Below are positions 7,684 to 17,719 of a DNA stretch of 64,000 nt, piece by piece (the first letter of the stretch is position 1; every line of letters starts with the position of its first letter). Origin of the DNA: Gammaproteobacteria bacterium (lineage in GTDB: Bacteria > Pseudomonadota > Gammaproteobacteria > Poriferisulfidales > Poriferisulfidaceae); contig JAPOXW010000004.1 in assembly GCA_026706895.1 (NCBI GenBank), positions 35,253 to 99,252 of the forward strand, in the 5' to 3' direction. The notes under the pieces were generated by a model. It was given only the letters and a program-made list of their open reading frames with translations, did not search any database and was not told where the DNA came from. A program made the translations under genes and the position numbers.

Positions 7684-10485
7684 ATGAGGCGGATCGCCTG
7701 CCCCCTGCATATACCGCTTGGGGGGTATTGCGCCAAAACCATCCTGGAACATCACGCGGCGGCCCTGCCGGATCTGACCCACCTTGCAATCCTGGTACCG
7801 AATGTCGCGTCGGGCCGGGCTCTGCGGTCGGCATTGCTTGCCCACGTCGAATCCGACCACCAAGGGCTGCTTCTGCCTCCTATCCTGACTTTCCCGGCAT
7901 GGGCACGGCAGCACAGCCGCTTCGAGGGTACGGAAAACCATTTGTCCGAATTGCTGGACTTGGTGGGCGTCCTGCAAAAAAGCGAGACTTTGCGGTCTCT
8001 AGAGCAAGCGGACTTTTGGTCGCTCGCCCGCGAGATGATGGAATTGTTCGACCAGCTGTGGCTCAACGAAATCTCATTGCCATCGGGTCAGGAAGAATTG
8101 ACTTCACGACTTCAGGATTCCTACCATATTGCCGATGAGCCTCCTGAACAATTAGGTGACGAGGCTCGTATCATCCACCTGCTGTGGACTGCCTGGAGCA
8201 AAGGTTCAGGGAGCTTCCTTAGTTCGGGAAAATACTACCGCGAGGCTTTGCGACACCTGACTCCCCCTTCGGAGACACAAGCCATCTACATCTGTGGTCA
8301 CGACCGGCTTGCGGCAGCTGAAATCGAAGCACTTGAGCGACTCGATCAGGAAATTCCAGTTTCCATCCTCACCCGACCCAATTCTCTCATTTCCTTGGAT
8401 GCAGAGCCACCTACCGAGAGCATTTCGCCCTCTCCCCATGCCACTACCCTCCAAAAGGTTTTTGCACAGGAAGAATCCACCATGGTGGAACGTATGCGAG
8501 CCTGCCAGGCAGATTGCCCTGAAGATCCTCTGAAGGGTCGGCTTGCCACTTTTGTTGCGGAACAGGCGGAGCCTCACGCCCGCGCGATCGACATCCAGAT
8601 CCGGCGCTGGCTAAAGGAAGGCCGCCGGAAGATCGGACTGGTTACAGAGGATCGCAAATTGGCACGCCGGGTTCGCGCCTTACTGGAACGCGCTGGCATC
8701 CAGATCCAAGACTATGCCGGTTGGGCTCTCTCCACCACAAGTGCGGCCAGTACGATCGAGCGGTGGCTTGAATGCTTGAATCAGGAATTTCACTACTTGG
8801 CGCTTCTGGACATTCTTAAATCTCCATTCGTGCCCCTGAAAGGAACTTCCAGCGAATCGGGTCGAATCGGAGACTTCGAACATCTTCTGTATCGCCGCAA
8901 TATTCCCAGTGGTTTGGAAAACTATCGGCAGGTCGCAGATGGAGAACCTGACTGGCTGGACATGCTGGAGCAGATCGAGCAAGCTGCCCGCCCCTTGCTG
9001 GCACTGCGAGAGTCGACCGGCGGTGAGTATATGCGAGCCCTGCTGGAAAGCCTGGATCTTCTAGGCTGCCGGCCCTGTCTGGCGGGCGACGAAGTCGGAA
9101 AGCAGGTTTTGTCGGAACTGGACCGCATGTGTTTCCAATTGTCGCAAAGCGAGACCCGGCTGCCGAAATCCCAGTGGGATGCCCTATTGCGCTGGATGCT
9201 GGAACAACAGAACTTCCGACACAGATCCTCTCAAGACCTGGTTTCCCTGATTAATCTCAATCATGCCCATCTCACTCGATTCGACTGCCTGATCGTTGCC
9301 GGCATGGATTCCCGCCACTATCCGGGCACGGATTCCTCTTTCCTCGTATTCAACGACTCGGTTCGCGGCGATTTGGGGCTACCCACCCGCACCGAACTCA
9401 AGAAACTGGATCTGCAACGATTCCTGTCCCTGATCCTGTCCTCCGAGCAGGTTCTCCTAACCTACCAGAAAACCGACCAGGATGAGCCACTCCTGCCGAG
9501 CATCTGGTGGACCCAGATCGACGTGTTCCATCGCCTAGCGTACAAGGCTTCGCTCAAAGAACCATCCTTGTCCGTGCTCAGCCTGCATCCGGATGCCTGG
9601 GTACGGCCTCCCGGACTTCGAATTCGTGAGACTGCCCCCGAAATCATGCCGCATCCTCCCGCCAGCCCGGGCCTGCTGCCAAGCAGCATTTCGGCCAGCG
9701 GGCACCAGGCCTTGGTTGATTGCCCGTACCGCTTCTATGTCCGAGACATGCTTCGCATCCGGGAAACCGACATGATCCGCGAGGAAATGGATAGCTTGGA
9801 GTTCGGCAACTATGTCCATCAATGTCTGAATGCCTTCCACTCCGGCCTCCCCGGTGCTCCGGGACCGTGGCAAGGCCAAATAGATGGCCGCGAGGCTGCC
9901 GCGTTCAGGCTATTGCAAGAAATCGGGGTGTACTTCATGGACCGGCTGACGCCGAGCCTCTCGAACATGGTGTTCCTGGAGCAATGGAAATCCATCGCTC
10001 GGCGCTACATGAAGTCTCAACAATATTATGAAAAACATCAAGTTATTCTTGAAACTGAAAAAGAAGTAGAGCATAGGGTTGATAAAGGATTGGTGCTTTG
10101 CGGGCGCATTGACCGGATGGACGAGGATCAGGACGGGAATCGTATCGTGATCGACTACAAGACTGGCTCCAAAAGAATCTCCGAGGATGAAGTACAAAGC
10201 GGCGAACAGGTTCAATTAACCAGCTACGCGCTGATGACGGAACCGATCGGACGAGCCGAATACTGGTGGCTAAGCCAAGATCCGCAGAAAAAAATACCTT
10301 TGACATCCGTGGAGGGCGAATTTCTGGAAGCGCTCGGCCGAAAAGTGCACAGCCGGCTACGTGAGATGTTTCAGGACTTGCGTGCAAGCCATGAAATGCC
10401 GGCTCATGGAGACGAAGCGACTTGCGCTTTTTGCTATGCGCAAGGAGTGTGTCGCAAGGACGTGGAAATCGGAAGTTCCGCGTAA
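7684..10485 (+). CDS. AddB-like PD-(D/E)XK nuclease, probable DNA repair protein
   Basis: 933-residue protein of the ~900-residue family related to AddB (the TIGR03623 type), thought to act in double-strand break processing. The N-terminal half is a degenerate helicase-like region without a clear Walker A. The C-terminus has the RecB-type nuclease core GRIDRMDED and VIDYKTGSK. Cys residues in CPYRFYV and in the terminal CAFCYAQGVC match the four-Cys iron-sulfur staple of AddB nucleases. No addA partner is in the window. It starts directly after fdxA and ends at a rho-independent terminator. Confidence 0.85.
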   Translation: MRRIACPLHIPLGGYCAKTILEHHAAALPDLTHLAILVPNVASGRALRSALLAHVESDHQGLLLPPILTFPAWARQHSRFEGTENHLSELLDLVGVLQKSETLRSLEQADFWSLAREMMELFDQLWLNEISLPSGQEELTSRLQDSYHIADEPPEQLGDEARIIHLLWTAWSKGSGSFLSSGKYYREALRHLTPPSETQAIYICGHDRLAAAEIEALERLDQEIPVSILTRPNSLISLDAEPPTESISPSPHATTLQKVFAQEESTMVERMRACQADCPEDPLKGRLATFVAEQAEPHARAIDIQIRRWLKEGRRKIGLVTEDRKLARRVRALLERAGIQIQDYAGWALSTTSAASTIERWLECLNQEFHYLALLDILKSPFVPLKGTSSESGRIGDFEHLLYRRNIPSGLENYRQVADGEPDWLDMLEQIEQAARPLLALRESTGGEYMRALLESLDLLGCRPCLAGDEVGKQVLSELDRMCFQLSQSETRLPKSQWDALLRWMLEQQNFRHRSSQDLVSLINLNHAHLTRFDCLIVAGMDSRHYPGTDSSFLVFNDSVRGDLGLPTRTELKKLDLQRFLSLILSSEQVLLTYQKTDQDEPLLPSIWWTQIDVFHRLAYKASLKEPSLSVLSLHPDAWVRPPGLRIRETAPEIMPHPPASPGLLPSSISASGHQALVDCPYRFYVRDMLRIRETDMIREEMDSLEFGNYVHQCLNAFHSGLPGAPGPWQGQIDGREAAAFRLLQEIGVYFMDRLTPSLSNMVFLEQWKSIARRYMKSQQYYEKHQVILETEKEVEHRVDKGLVLCGRIDRMDEDQDGNRIVIDYKTGSKRISEDEVQSGEQVQLTSYALMTEPIGRAEYWWLSQDPQKKIPLTSVEGEFLEALGRKVHSRLREMFQDLRASHEMPAHGDEATCAFCYAQGVCRKDVEIGSSA

Positions 10486-10499
10486 TCCAGCTTTTCTAG

Positions 10500-10528
10500 C
10501 CATCGCCTCGGCGATGGTTTTTCTTTTT
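10500..10528 (+). terminator. Rho-independent terminator
   Basis: A perfect 8-bp stem CCATCGCC-TC-GGCGATGG is followed by TTTTTCTTTTT. It ends the fdxA-nuclease transcript. On the other strand only a short A/T run follows, so it is mainly one-directional. Confidence 0.93.
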
Positions 10529-11327
10529 AAGATGCTGCTTCCGGGTCCGCTACGGTTCCTGCCTCGAAAGAATTGGTTTTTACGCCCAACTCTTCAAGTG
10601 TCTTGCATAGCAGGAGGAGATCTTCCAGCGACTGAGCCTTCCCCTGCGGCCGACGGAGCAGATAGGCCGGGTGGTAGGTGGGAATGACGGGGATTCCTGA
10701 TTTTGACATCTCAAATACGGTGCCGCGCAACCGACCAATGGGCGTCTCCACCTCTAGGAGGTTGTGCGCTGCCACGGCACCCAACGCCAGTATGACTTTT
10801 GGCTGGATCAAATCAATTTGGCGATCCAGATAGGGTCGGCATGTCTCCGCCTGCTCCGGCGTCGGGTTTTCATTGTTCGGCGGACGGCATTTCAGGATAT
10901 TCGCAATGAACACCTGCTCCCGGCTTAGTCCGATTGTCTCCAGCATGCTGTCCAGTAGCTTTCCGGCTCGACCGACGAATGGTTCTCCTTGAGCATCCTC
11001 ATCTGCTCCGGGTGCCTCACCAATCAGCATAAGGTCTGCATTTTCATTTCCCACACCGAAGACCGTATTCTTCCGGGTCCGGTGCAATTCGCAGAGAACG
11101 CATCCCGAAACCTCCTTGCGTATCACACGCCATTTGCGAAGGTGTTGTGCATCGGCGTCGAGCGTCAGGGTCGTGGTGGACTTCTCCTCATCTATCTCTT
11201 CAGCAGCCTCAGGGGCCGCTAATTCACCGTCTCCCTGCGATTCCTTTGCTGCCCCATCTGCTGCACTCTGATCTCGATGGCTCCATCGACTCAGGCCTAA
11301 CTCTTCGAGGTGTGGATCACTAGGCAT
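10527..11327 (-). CDS. Uracil-DNA glycosylase, family 4 (Fe-S)
   Basis: Base-excision repair enzyme removing uracil from DNA. Family 4 motifs are present: GEAPGADEDAQGEPFVGRAG as motif 1 and HPAYLLRRP as motif 2. The cluster Cys residues are visible in GCVLCELH, ILKCRPP and ETCRPYL. A ~70-residue acidic, low-complexity N-terminal extension precedes the catalytic domain (~residues 75-250). The start is uncertain because no clear ribosome site precedes the listed ATG. The gene begins 30 nt after leuA on the same strand, so it is probably cotranscribed. Confidence 0.9.
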   Translation of the reverse strand: MPSDPHLEELGLSRWSHRDQSAADGAAKESQGDGELAAPEAAEEIDEEKSTTTLTLDADAQHLRKWRVIRKEVSGCVLCELHRTRKNTVFGVGNENADLMLIGEAPGADEDAQGEPFVGRAGKLLDSMLETIGLSREQVFIANILKCRPPNNENPTPEQAETCRPYLDRQIDLIQPKVILALGAVAAHNLLEVETPIGRLRGTVFEMSKSGIPVIPTYHPAYLLRRPQGKAQSLEDLLLLCKTLEELGVKTNSFEAGTVADPEAAS

Positions 11328-11357
11328 GATTTTGCGGTCGGATATCAGGCTCTGGCT

Positions 11358-12896
11358 TTATATGTGATCCAGTTGCGGATGCATTCGGCCAGGTTCTCGG
11401 ATCAGTTTCCCAAGCGCATTCAGGTACGCATGCGCAGATGCAATCACGATGTCCGTGTGTGCGCCTTGTCCATTGACCACCACGCCATTTTTTCTCAGGC
11501 GCACGGTCACCTCGCCCTGGGCATCCGTCCCGGTCGTGATGTTGTTGACCGAATACAGCTGCAATTCGGACTCCGAATTGACGATTTCCTCAATCGCTCT
11601 GAACGACGCATCGACTGGCCCTCCCCCCGAGGCTTCCCCGTCGAATTGCTCATTGCCCCGCGCCAAGGTGACACGCGCCACAGGCGTTGTCCCGACTTTC
11701 GAAGTGACCTCGAGGTCAATCAGCTGATAAACCCCTTGATCCGATTGATCGGCTTCCACCAGCGCCAATCTCCGCAGGTCATCGTCATAGATTTCATGCT
11801 TGCGGTCCGCCAATTCCTTAAAATGGGCGAAAAAGGCATCCATTTCGTCATCCTCGATCATGATGCCGAGCTTCTGGATACGATCCATGATGGCACGCCG
11901 TCCGGAATGTTTCCCCAAGACGATTCGATTGTCGGACCAACCCACATCCTGAGCACGCATGATTTCATAGGTTTCCCGGTACTTGAGCACGCCGTCCTGA
12001 TGAATACCGGATTCATGCGCAAATGCATTGGCTCCCACGATTGCTTTATTCGGCTGTACTGGAAAACCCGTCACACTGGAAACAAGGCGTGAAGTCGGCA
12101 CGATCTGGGTCGTGTTGATTTCAGTATCGCAATCAAACACGTCTTGGCGCGTACGCACGGCCATGACGATCTCTTCAAGCGAGGCATTCCCTGCCCGCTC
12201 CCCCAAACCGTTGATCGTGCATTCGACTTGGCGGGCGCCACAGCGCACGGCTGACAGAGAGTTGGCGACAGCCAAACCCAAGTCGTTATGGCAGTGAACC
12301 GAAAACACAGCCTGATCCGAATTCGGAATACGCCCGATCAATTCTCCCACCAGTTCGCCGAACTGAAATGGCAGGCTGTATCCCACCGTGTCCGGAATGT
12401 TGATGGTTCCGGCTCCTGCCGCGATCACCGCCTCGACGATTCGGCATAGGAAATCCCGCTCCGAACGTCCGGCATCCTCTGGAGAGAATTCCACATCGTC
12501 GGTATATTTCCGAGCCCGTTTCACTGCCGCCACGGCATGGTCGATCACCTGTTCCGGTTGCATGTGGAGCTTTTGCTCCATATGGATCGGAGAGGTCGCA
12601 ATGAATGTATGGATGCGGGGGCGCGCGGCCGTCCTCAGTGCTTCGCCGGCCCGATCGATGTCTTTGTCCAAAGCACGCGCCAGGCCGCAGACTGTACTGC
12701 CAGTAACCGCCTTTCCGATCTGCTTTACGGATTCGAATTCGTCCGGACTGGCAATCGGAAATCCCGCTTCAATAACATCGACACGCATTTTTTCCAAGGC
12801 ACGGGCGATATTCAGCTTCTCGTCCCTTGTCATGGAAGCCCCGGGGCTCTGCTCACCGTCCCGGAGTGTGGTATCGAAAATGATCAACTTGTCCAT
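11358..12896 (-). CDS. leuA: 2-isopropylmalate synthase
   Basis: First committed step of leucine synthesis: 2-oxoisovalerate plus acetyl-CoA gives 2-isopropylmalate. The N-terminus [20 protein letters not shown] is the classic catalytic loop. [14 protein letters not shown] carries the metal-binding His pair. The C-terminal ~130 residues (after ~380) are the leucine-binding regulatory domain ([20 protein letters not shown]). I place the start at the ATG of MDKL rather than the upstream GTG of the ORF track, because it fits the family and has AGGGA upstream. The length of 512 is normal. The 296-nt upstream region holds a possible leader peptide and hairpin, listed separately. Confidence 0.96.
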   Translation of the reverse strand: MDKLIIFDTTLRDGEQSPGASMTRDEKLNIARALEKMRVDVIEAGFPIASPDEFESVKQIGKAVTGSTVCGLARALDKDIDRAGEALRTAARPRIHTFIATSPIHMEQKLHMQPEQVIDHAVAAVKRARKYTDDVEFSPEDAGRSERDFLCRIVEAVIAAGAGTINIPDTVGYSLPFQFGELVGELIGRIPNSDQAVFSVHCHNDLGLAVANSLSAVRCGARQVECTINGLGERAGNASLEEIVMAVRTRQDVFDCDTEINTTQIVPTSRLVSSVTGFPVQPNKAIVGANAFAHESGIHQDGVLKYRETYEIMRAQDVGWSDNRIVLGKHSGRRAIMDRIQKLGIMIEDDEMDAFFAHFKELADRKHEIYDDDLRRLALVEADQSDQGVYQLIDLEVTSKVGTTPVARVTLARGNEQFDGEASGGGPVDASFRAIEEIVNSESELQLYSVNNITTGTDAQGEVTVRLRKNGVVVNGQGAHTDIVIASAHAYLNALGKLIREPGRMHPQLDHI

Positions 12897-13006
12897 TTCT
12901 GGATATTCCCTTGGCTTTGGCCCCACTATTGAAGGGGCATTGGGTCAACTGTTGGTTCTAGGCGTTTTACGCGCCAAATCAATTGTAGAGTCGTGTAATT
13001 CTGCCG

Positions 13007-13093
13007 CTATCGCGGCAGCAGGGAAGCAGACCGAAGCAAAGCAACACGGCGCGCGGCCGGGTCGGGGGAATGGGAATCGTACGAACTTTTCAT
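13007..13093 (-). CDS. Possible leucine-containing leader peptide upstream of leuA
   Basis: A 28-codon reading frame in the 296-nt livF-leuA gap ends ...RRVALLRSASLLPR, with two Leu-Leu pairs just before the stop. The stop codon lies in the loop of a perfect 7-bp hairpin (CTGCCGC-GATA-GCGGCAG). A promoter-like TTGGCG-18 nt-TATTCT precedes it. This layout resembles an attenuation leader, but no ribosome site or U-tract terminator was found and Leu is a common residue. Treat as a hypothesis. Confidence 0.3.
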   Translation of the reverse strand: MKSSYDSHSPDPAARRVALLRSASLLPR

Positions 13094-13192
13094 CACGGTG
13101 TTAGTCGGTACGGCTTCTAGAATAACCCATTTTCGACTTTTCCGCCAACAAGAATCGGCAAATACCTGCTCGCAGAGTGCAGGAGATTCCAA

Positions 13193-13999
13193 TCAGGCGA
13201 ACGAGGGCCGCCGGCGGTGGTAGTGCTTGACGTCGCGGAAACTTTCGCCGCCTTCGTCGGTCCCAGCTCCCAAATACAACTCTTGTACATCTGCCCGTCC
13301 CATCAGTTCTTCGGAGGGACCACGCAGCATGACTCGTCCGTTTTCAACCACATAGGCTTCAGTCGCGTATTTGAGCGCGATCCGGGCATTCTGTTCGGCA
13401 ACCAGGAAACTCACCCCTTCGTTCTTGTTGAGGTTCTGCACGATTTCGAACACTTCTTCAACCAATTGCGGAGCAATACCCATGGACGGTTCGTCAAGCA
13501 GAATGAGTTTCGGACGCGACATCAGGGCCCGGCCGATGGCAACCATCTGCTGCTCGCCGCCGGAGGTGAAGCCGGCTTCACTTTTCCTGCGCACCTTAAT
13601 GCGGGGAAAGTATTCGTAGACCAATTCCAGATCCTTTTTCGCCTGTGCACGGTCTTCGTGGATGAATGCGCCTGTCATCAGGTTCTCTTCCACCGTCAGA
13701 TGCGAGAAGCAGTGCCGCCCCTCCAGCACCTGCGAGACACCGCTTTTCACCAGGTCATATGCGCTCATTCCCGCAGTATCTTCACCGAGAAGCTCAATCG
13801 AACCCTTGCTGATCTCTCCACGTTCAGCCGGCAATAAGTTGGAGCATGCCTTGAGGGTTGTCGTCTTGCCGGCCCCGTTGGCGCCCAGCAACGAAACGAT
13901 GGCGCCCTTCTTTACCTGCAGACTGATGCCGCGCAAAGCCAGAATCACGCGGGCATAAGTAACTTCGATATTGTTGATGGACAGCAAGACATCGGTCAT
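13193..13999 (-). CDS. livF: Branched-chain amino acid-type ABC transporter, ATP-binding protein LivF
   Basis: Cytoplasmic ATPase of a hydrophobic/branched-chain amino acid family (HAAT) uptake system. Walker A is GANGAGKTTT, the signature is TSGGEQQM and Walker B is LILLDEP. The order and sequence (LLGANGAGKTTTLKA, VAEQNARIALKYA) are typical of LivF. The C-terminal extension past the core (GTDEGGESFRDVKHYHRRR) is a little longer than E. coli LivF. It is separated from the binding-protein gene by ~150 nt containing two hairpins. The ligand is unknown; an acyl-CoA synthetase-like gene in the same operon argues for an organic acid rather than leucine. Confidence 0.9.
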   Translation of the reverse strand: MTDVLLSINNIEVTYARVILALRGISLQVKKGAIVSLLGANGAGKTTTLKACSNLLPAERGEISKGSIELLGEDTAGMSAYDLVKSGVSQVLEGRHCFSHLTVEENLMTGAFIHEDRAQAKKDLELVYEYFPRIKVRRKSEAGFTSGGEQQMVAIGRALMSRPKLILLDEPSMGIAPQLVEEVFEIVQNLNKNEGVSFLVAEQNARIALKYATEAYVVENGRVMLRGPSEELMGRADVQELYLGAGTDEGGESFRDVKHYHRRRPSFA

Positions 14000-14083
14000 G
14001 ATTCTAGCTCCAGTTGGGTGGGGCTGAGTCTGAGGCGAAGCGAAACACGCTTGGCGTCAGAGGCAACTTTTTCTACAAGTCGT

Positions 14084-14124
14084 CCCTCTAGAGGGAAGAG
14101 GTCGGGCGGGGGTTGCCCCCCGCC
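14084..14124 (-). other. Two intercistronic hairpins between SBP and livF
   Basis: GGCGGGGG-GCAA-CCCCCGCC (14105-14124, 8-bp GC stem with a GCAA tetraloop on the transcript strand) is followed by the palindrome CCCTCTAGAGGG (14084-14095). There is no U-tract, so these probably stabilise the upstream binding-protein mRNA or attenuate livF, rather than terminate fully. Confidence 0.7.
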
Positions 14125-14150
14125 GTTCCTCTGAATGCATACCGTTTCGA

Positions 14151-15497
14151 TCAGACGTCGAAATCGTCGCGCTGTGCGGGATCGTTGCAATCACGCGGGG
14201 TAATACCCTCGTTTGCGATTGCATTTTCCGCCTTGGCATCGATGATGGCCTGAGAAAGCTCAACGTCACCATCAATCCAGTCACTTGCGACTTCCCACTT
14301 CGTCTCGGCATAGACCCAACGCATGAACTTGGCCTGGTGGCCGCCTACATGGTCCATGCAGTTGGTCTTGATCTCCGGAACCAGACCGTTAGCGCCCAAC
14401 TCGGTCAGGCGTGCAGTGTCCAGGTTCAGGTTCTCAAAGCCCCAGCGCACCTGAGCGGAATTGACGTCAGCCCCGAAACGAGCCTGAGCGACACGAACCG
14501 CCTCCAGATGGATGACACCAGCCATCACGCCGAGGTTCCAGTAGTTGGAACCAATACGGGATTTGTCTTCCAGGTCACCCTGACCTTGGTCATACAGCTT
14601 TGCAACGATCTCATCGATCACCGTAGCCACACGACCCGTCGGGTGCGTAGTAATGGCCTGATAGCCATTGGCGGAAGAGCCAGCCGGCTTCACGTCACCA
14701 TCGTCATTGCTCCAAATGTTGCCGATCAGGTTGGAAATCGGGAAGCCCATGCGGACACCAGTCTGCATGGCAACCGGATTCATCACACCCCAGCCGCGCA
14801 GCACCACGTAGTCAGGCTTCGAGCGGCGGATTTTCAGCCACTGTGAAGTCTGCTCGTTGCCCGGATGGGGAACTTCGATCGCTTCAGATGAGCAATTATG
14901 CTTCTCGCAAAGCATGTGCGTGAATTCAACTGCCTCACGGCCATAAGTGGAGCCGTGGAACAGCAGGACGATCTTCTTGCCCGCCAGATTCTCCATGCCG
15001 CCTTCCAACTCGCCGATGTAGGCCGTGATGATGGAATGCTCGTCATAGGTGTTAATACCTGGCATGAAGTAGTACGGGAAGACGTCACCGCGCTGACCTT
15101 CGGTACGGCCGTGGTTGACTGCGATGATGGCAATCTTATCCTTACGGCCCTGCGCGACTAGAGAAGTGGAAATACCCACGGACAGAGGATCGAAGAACAG
15201 AGCTTGCTTGCCCTGGAATTCTTTCTGCCGGTGATAGCACTCCACACCCTTTTGGTCATTGTAGTTGGTCTCACACTCATTCCAGATGATTTTCATGCCA
15301 CCGACACCGCCTTCGGTCATGTTCATCAACGTGTAGTAGTCGATGATTCCACCGAAGTAGCCGGTGCCACCCGTTGCGTACGGTCCCACTCGATAGACCG
15401 GCATGGGGATGTAGACTTCCCCTTCGGCCATCACGGGAGCGGTCGCAGACATGGCGGTGGCCATAGCGAGACCTGTTATCCAAAGTTTGGTTTTCAT
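14151..15497 (-). CDS. Periplasmic substrate-binding protein of the Liv-type ABC transporter
   Basis: 448-residue periplasmic receptor of the Peripla_BP_6 (LivJ/K-like) family. A Sec signal peptide MKTKLWITGLAMATAMS...VMA precedes mature EGEVYIP. AGGAGGGC lies upstream of the ATG. The mature protein has the two-lobe features of the family (GKKIVLLFHGSTYGRE, PDYVVLRGWG). The ligand cannot be read, but this subfamily lies next to AMP-binding ligases in many proteobacteria, pointing to aromatic or fatty organic acids. It is flanked by livM upstream (175-nt gap) and hairpins downstream, which would favour higher expression of this component. Confidence 0.88.
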   Translation of the reverse strand: MKTKLWITGLAMATAMSATAPVMAEGEVYIPMPVYRVGPYATGGTGYFGGIIDYYTLMNMTEGGVGGMKIIWNECETNYNDQKGVECYHRQKEFQGKQALFFDPLSVGISTSLVAQGRKDKIAIIAVNHGRTEGQRGDVFPYYFMPGINTYDEHSIITAYIGELEGGMENLAGKKIVLLFHGSTYGREAVEFTHMLCEKHNCSSEAIEVPHPGNEQTSQWLKIRRSKPDYVVLRGWGVMNPVAMQTGVRMGFPISNLIGNIWSNDDGDVKPAGSSANGYQAITTHPTGRVATVIDEIVAKLYDQGQGDLEDKSRIGSNYWNLGVMAGVIHLEAVRVAQARFGADVNSAQVRWGFENLNLDTARLTELGANGLVPEIKTNCMDHVGGHQAKFMRWVYAETKWEVASDWIDGDVELSQAIIDAKAENAIANEGITPRDCNDPAQRDDFDV

Positions 15498-15672
15498 AAT
15501 TTCTTTTGCCCTCCTATAAGAGGCTTTTTAGTTATGAGCTTGCAGTTAACTGCTTTTCAGCAAGCCCCTTTGTACACCCAAACTTCCCTTTTAGCAAGTG
15601 CTCTCAGAGAGATTCAGGAGTAGTTATGGAAAATCAATAGGTTAGATTTTGTCTCTACGGCCCCGGCGCAGG

Positions 15673-16764
15673 TCAGTGCGGAAATGGCCAAGTTCGCAAT
15701 TTCTGCTTCGCCGTCGCCCACAGTGCGGCCAATCCACCCGGTTCGCGGATCAGCAACGCGATGATCAGGATGCCATACGTAATCTTGGCGACGTTGTCCA
15801 CCACTGCGGTATCAAAGGCCCCTTTAAACAGGTAATCGCCTGCCCAGGAAAAGAGGATCGGAAATTCGTACACCAGGACGGTGCCGTAGAACGATCCCGC
15901 AATCGAGCCGAGCCCGCCGATAATCGCCATGAACAGGATCTCGAACGAGCGGTTCATCTCAAAAGTGCGGATTCCCAGCACCTGCAGATAGGCATAGCAG
16001 AATAGCGCCCCGCCCACGCCGCAGTAGAAACAACTGACGAAGAACGCCAGCATCTTGGTGCGTATCACCGGGATGCCGATCACGCTGGCCGCGATGTCCA
16101 TGTCGCGGACCGCCATGAAGTTCCGTCCGGTCGCACTTCGCATTAAGTTTTTGGCAAATAGCGCGAGCGCGGTGACTATGCCAAGTGACATCAGGTACTT
16201 GGCCTCGAAACTGGCCATGTCCACGTCGAAGGTCTCCCCGATACCGAACAAGTCGAAGTGGTGATCCGGCAGGGTGACCGTGGCAGTCGCATAGTTCAGG
16301 AAGTACGGATAGGAGCGGAAGAACCATAGCGCGAAATACTGCGCCGCCAATGTCGATACCAGCAGGTAGAAGCCTTTAATTCGGATACTGGGCAGACCGA
16401 AGATGATGCCAATCACGCCGGTCACCGAGCCCGCCAACACCATCGCCAGCGGCAGATTCATCCATTCCGGGCTGCGCAGCATGATGTTGAACGTGAAGAA
16501 TGCGCCAAAGCACATAAAACCAGCCGTGCCGAGCGACAGCTGCCCGGTCATGCCGGTGAGAAGGTTCAGGCCGAGTGCGGCAGTGCCGTAGGCCAGGATC
16601 GGGATCAAGTGGGCCGCCAACCAATAGTCGCTGGCGATAAAGGGCACGACAAAGATCATGAACAACATGAACACGGCCATCGCCCATTTGTCGAAAGGAA
16701 TCGGAAAGAGCTTCCGATCCTCAAGGTAGCTGGTAATGAATGTGCCGGTTTCGCGATAAATCAT
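15673..16764 (-). CDS. livM: Branched-chain amino acid-type ABC transporter permease LivM
   Basis: 363-residue inner-membrane permease with ~9-10 hydrophobic segments. Family stretches include LNLLTGMTGQLSLGTAGFMCFGAF and MAIIGGLGSIAGSFYGT. It begins 2 nt after the livH stop region and shares the operon with livG, livH, the binding protein and livF. It forms the translocation channel with LivH. Confidence 0.92.
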   Translation of the reverse strand: MIYRETGTFITSYLEDRKLFPIPFDKWAMAVFMLFMIFVVPFIASDYWLAAHLIPILAYGTAALGLNLLTGMTGQLSLGTAGFMCFGAFFTFNIMLRSPEWMNLPLAMVLAGSVTGVIGIIFGLPSIRIKGFYLLVSTLAAQYFALWFFRSYPYFLNYATATVTLPDHHFDLFGIGETFDVDMASFEAKYLMSLGIVTALALFAKNLMRSATGRNFMAVRDMDIAASVIGIPVIRTKMLAFFVSCFYCGVGGALFCYAYLQVLGIRTFEMNRSFEILFMAIIGGLGSIAGSFYGTVLVYEFPILFSWAGDYLFKGAFDTAVVDNVAKITYGILIIALLIREPGGLAALWATAKQKLRTWPFPH

Positions 16765-16766
16765 AG

Positions 16767-17708
16767 CTAGACTCTTTCAATAGTTTTCAGCCCAAACAGC
16801 CCAGATGGTCTAAACAGCAAGAAGACCAAAGCGATGAAATAGGAGAACCAGGTTTCGATGCCCTGCACGCCTATCAAGTCACCCAGATAGATCTCGCCCA
16901 ACTTTTCACCGACCCCAATAATCAGGCCACCCACGATGGCGCCGGGAATCGAGGTCAGGCCGCCAATCAGAATCACCGGCAGTGCTTTGAGCACCGCCTC
17001 CACTAGCGTGAACGAGACGCTGACTCGCTCAGCCCACAACAGGCCCGCAATCAGCGCGATGATGCCGGTCACGGCCCACACCAGTGCCCACACCCGGGAC
17101 AACGGGATACCCACCGCCATGGCGGCTAGGTGGTCGTCGGAGACAGCGCGCAACGACATCCCGGTCCGAGTCTTCTGGAAGAAAACTGCCAATATCAAAA
17201 TCATGGTGCCCGCCACGATCGTGGCAAAGACGTCAAACTTGGATATCAGAATATCCAGCCATTCAATGTAGTCAACGACGAAAATCGTCATATTGACCGG
17301 ATCCAGCAGTGCCAGATCCAGGAAGTCCGCCAACTGCAGACCGTGGATTGCAGAGTCCCACATGTATTGGGCCAAGCCTTCGATCAAGATCGCCAGACCG
17401 ACCGTTGCCATGAACAGCGACAGCAACGACTGGTTGGCCAGCGGGCGCATCATGAATCGCTCCACGAGAATTCCGAATACCACCATGGTGCCCATCGAGA
17501 CGGGCAGCGCCACCCAGAAATTCACTCCGCCCTCGGTCAGTTTGACGAAAGTCAATGCCGCGAACAGCAGCATGGTGCCCTGCGCGAAATTGAAAATTCC
17601 AGAAGACTTATAGATCAGCACGAAGCCGATTGCCACCAGCGAGTACATAACGCCGGACATCAGTCCACCGACGATCAGTTCGGTGAAAAAGACCCAGTCG
17701 AAACCCAT
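16767..17708 (-). CDS. livH: Branched-chain amino acid-type ABC transporter permease LivH
   Basis: 313-residue inner-membrane permease. The N-terminal GLMSGVMYSLVAIGFVLIYKSSGIFNFAQG is diagnostic of LivH, and GGLTSIPGAIVGGLIIGVGE is the C-terminal signature loop. About 8 hydrophobic segments. Starts 11 nt after livG and pairs with LivM. Confidence 0.93.
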   Translation of the reverse strand: MGFDWVFFTELIVGGLMSGVMYSLVAIGFVLIYKSSGIFNFAQGTMLLFAALTFVKLTEGGVNFWVALPVSMGTMVVFGILVERFMMRPLANQSLLSLFMATVGLAILIEGLAQYMWDSAIHGLQLADFLDLALLDPVNMTIFVVDYIEWLDILISKFDVFATIVAGTMILILAVFFQKTRTGMSLRAVSDDHLAAMAVGIPLSRVWALVWAVTGIIALIAGLLWAERVSVSFTLVEAVLKALPVILIGGLTSIPGAIVGGLIIGVGEKLGEIYLGDLIGVQGIETWFSYFIALVFLLFRPSGLFGLKTIERV

Positions 17709-17719
17709 GCTCGTCTCCC

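Noticed and set aside
7300-7977. 225-codon minus-strand ORF over fdxA
   Set aside because: Antisense to fdxA and the nuclease start; no family features.
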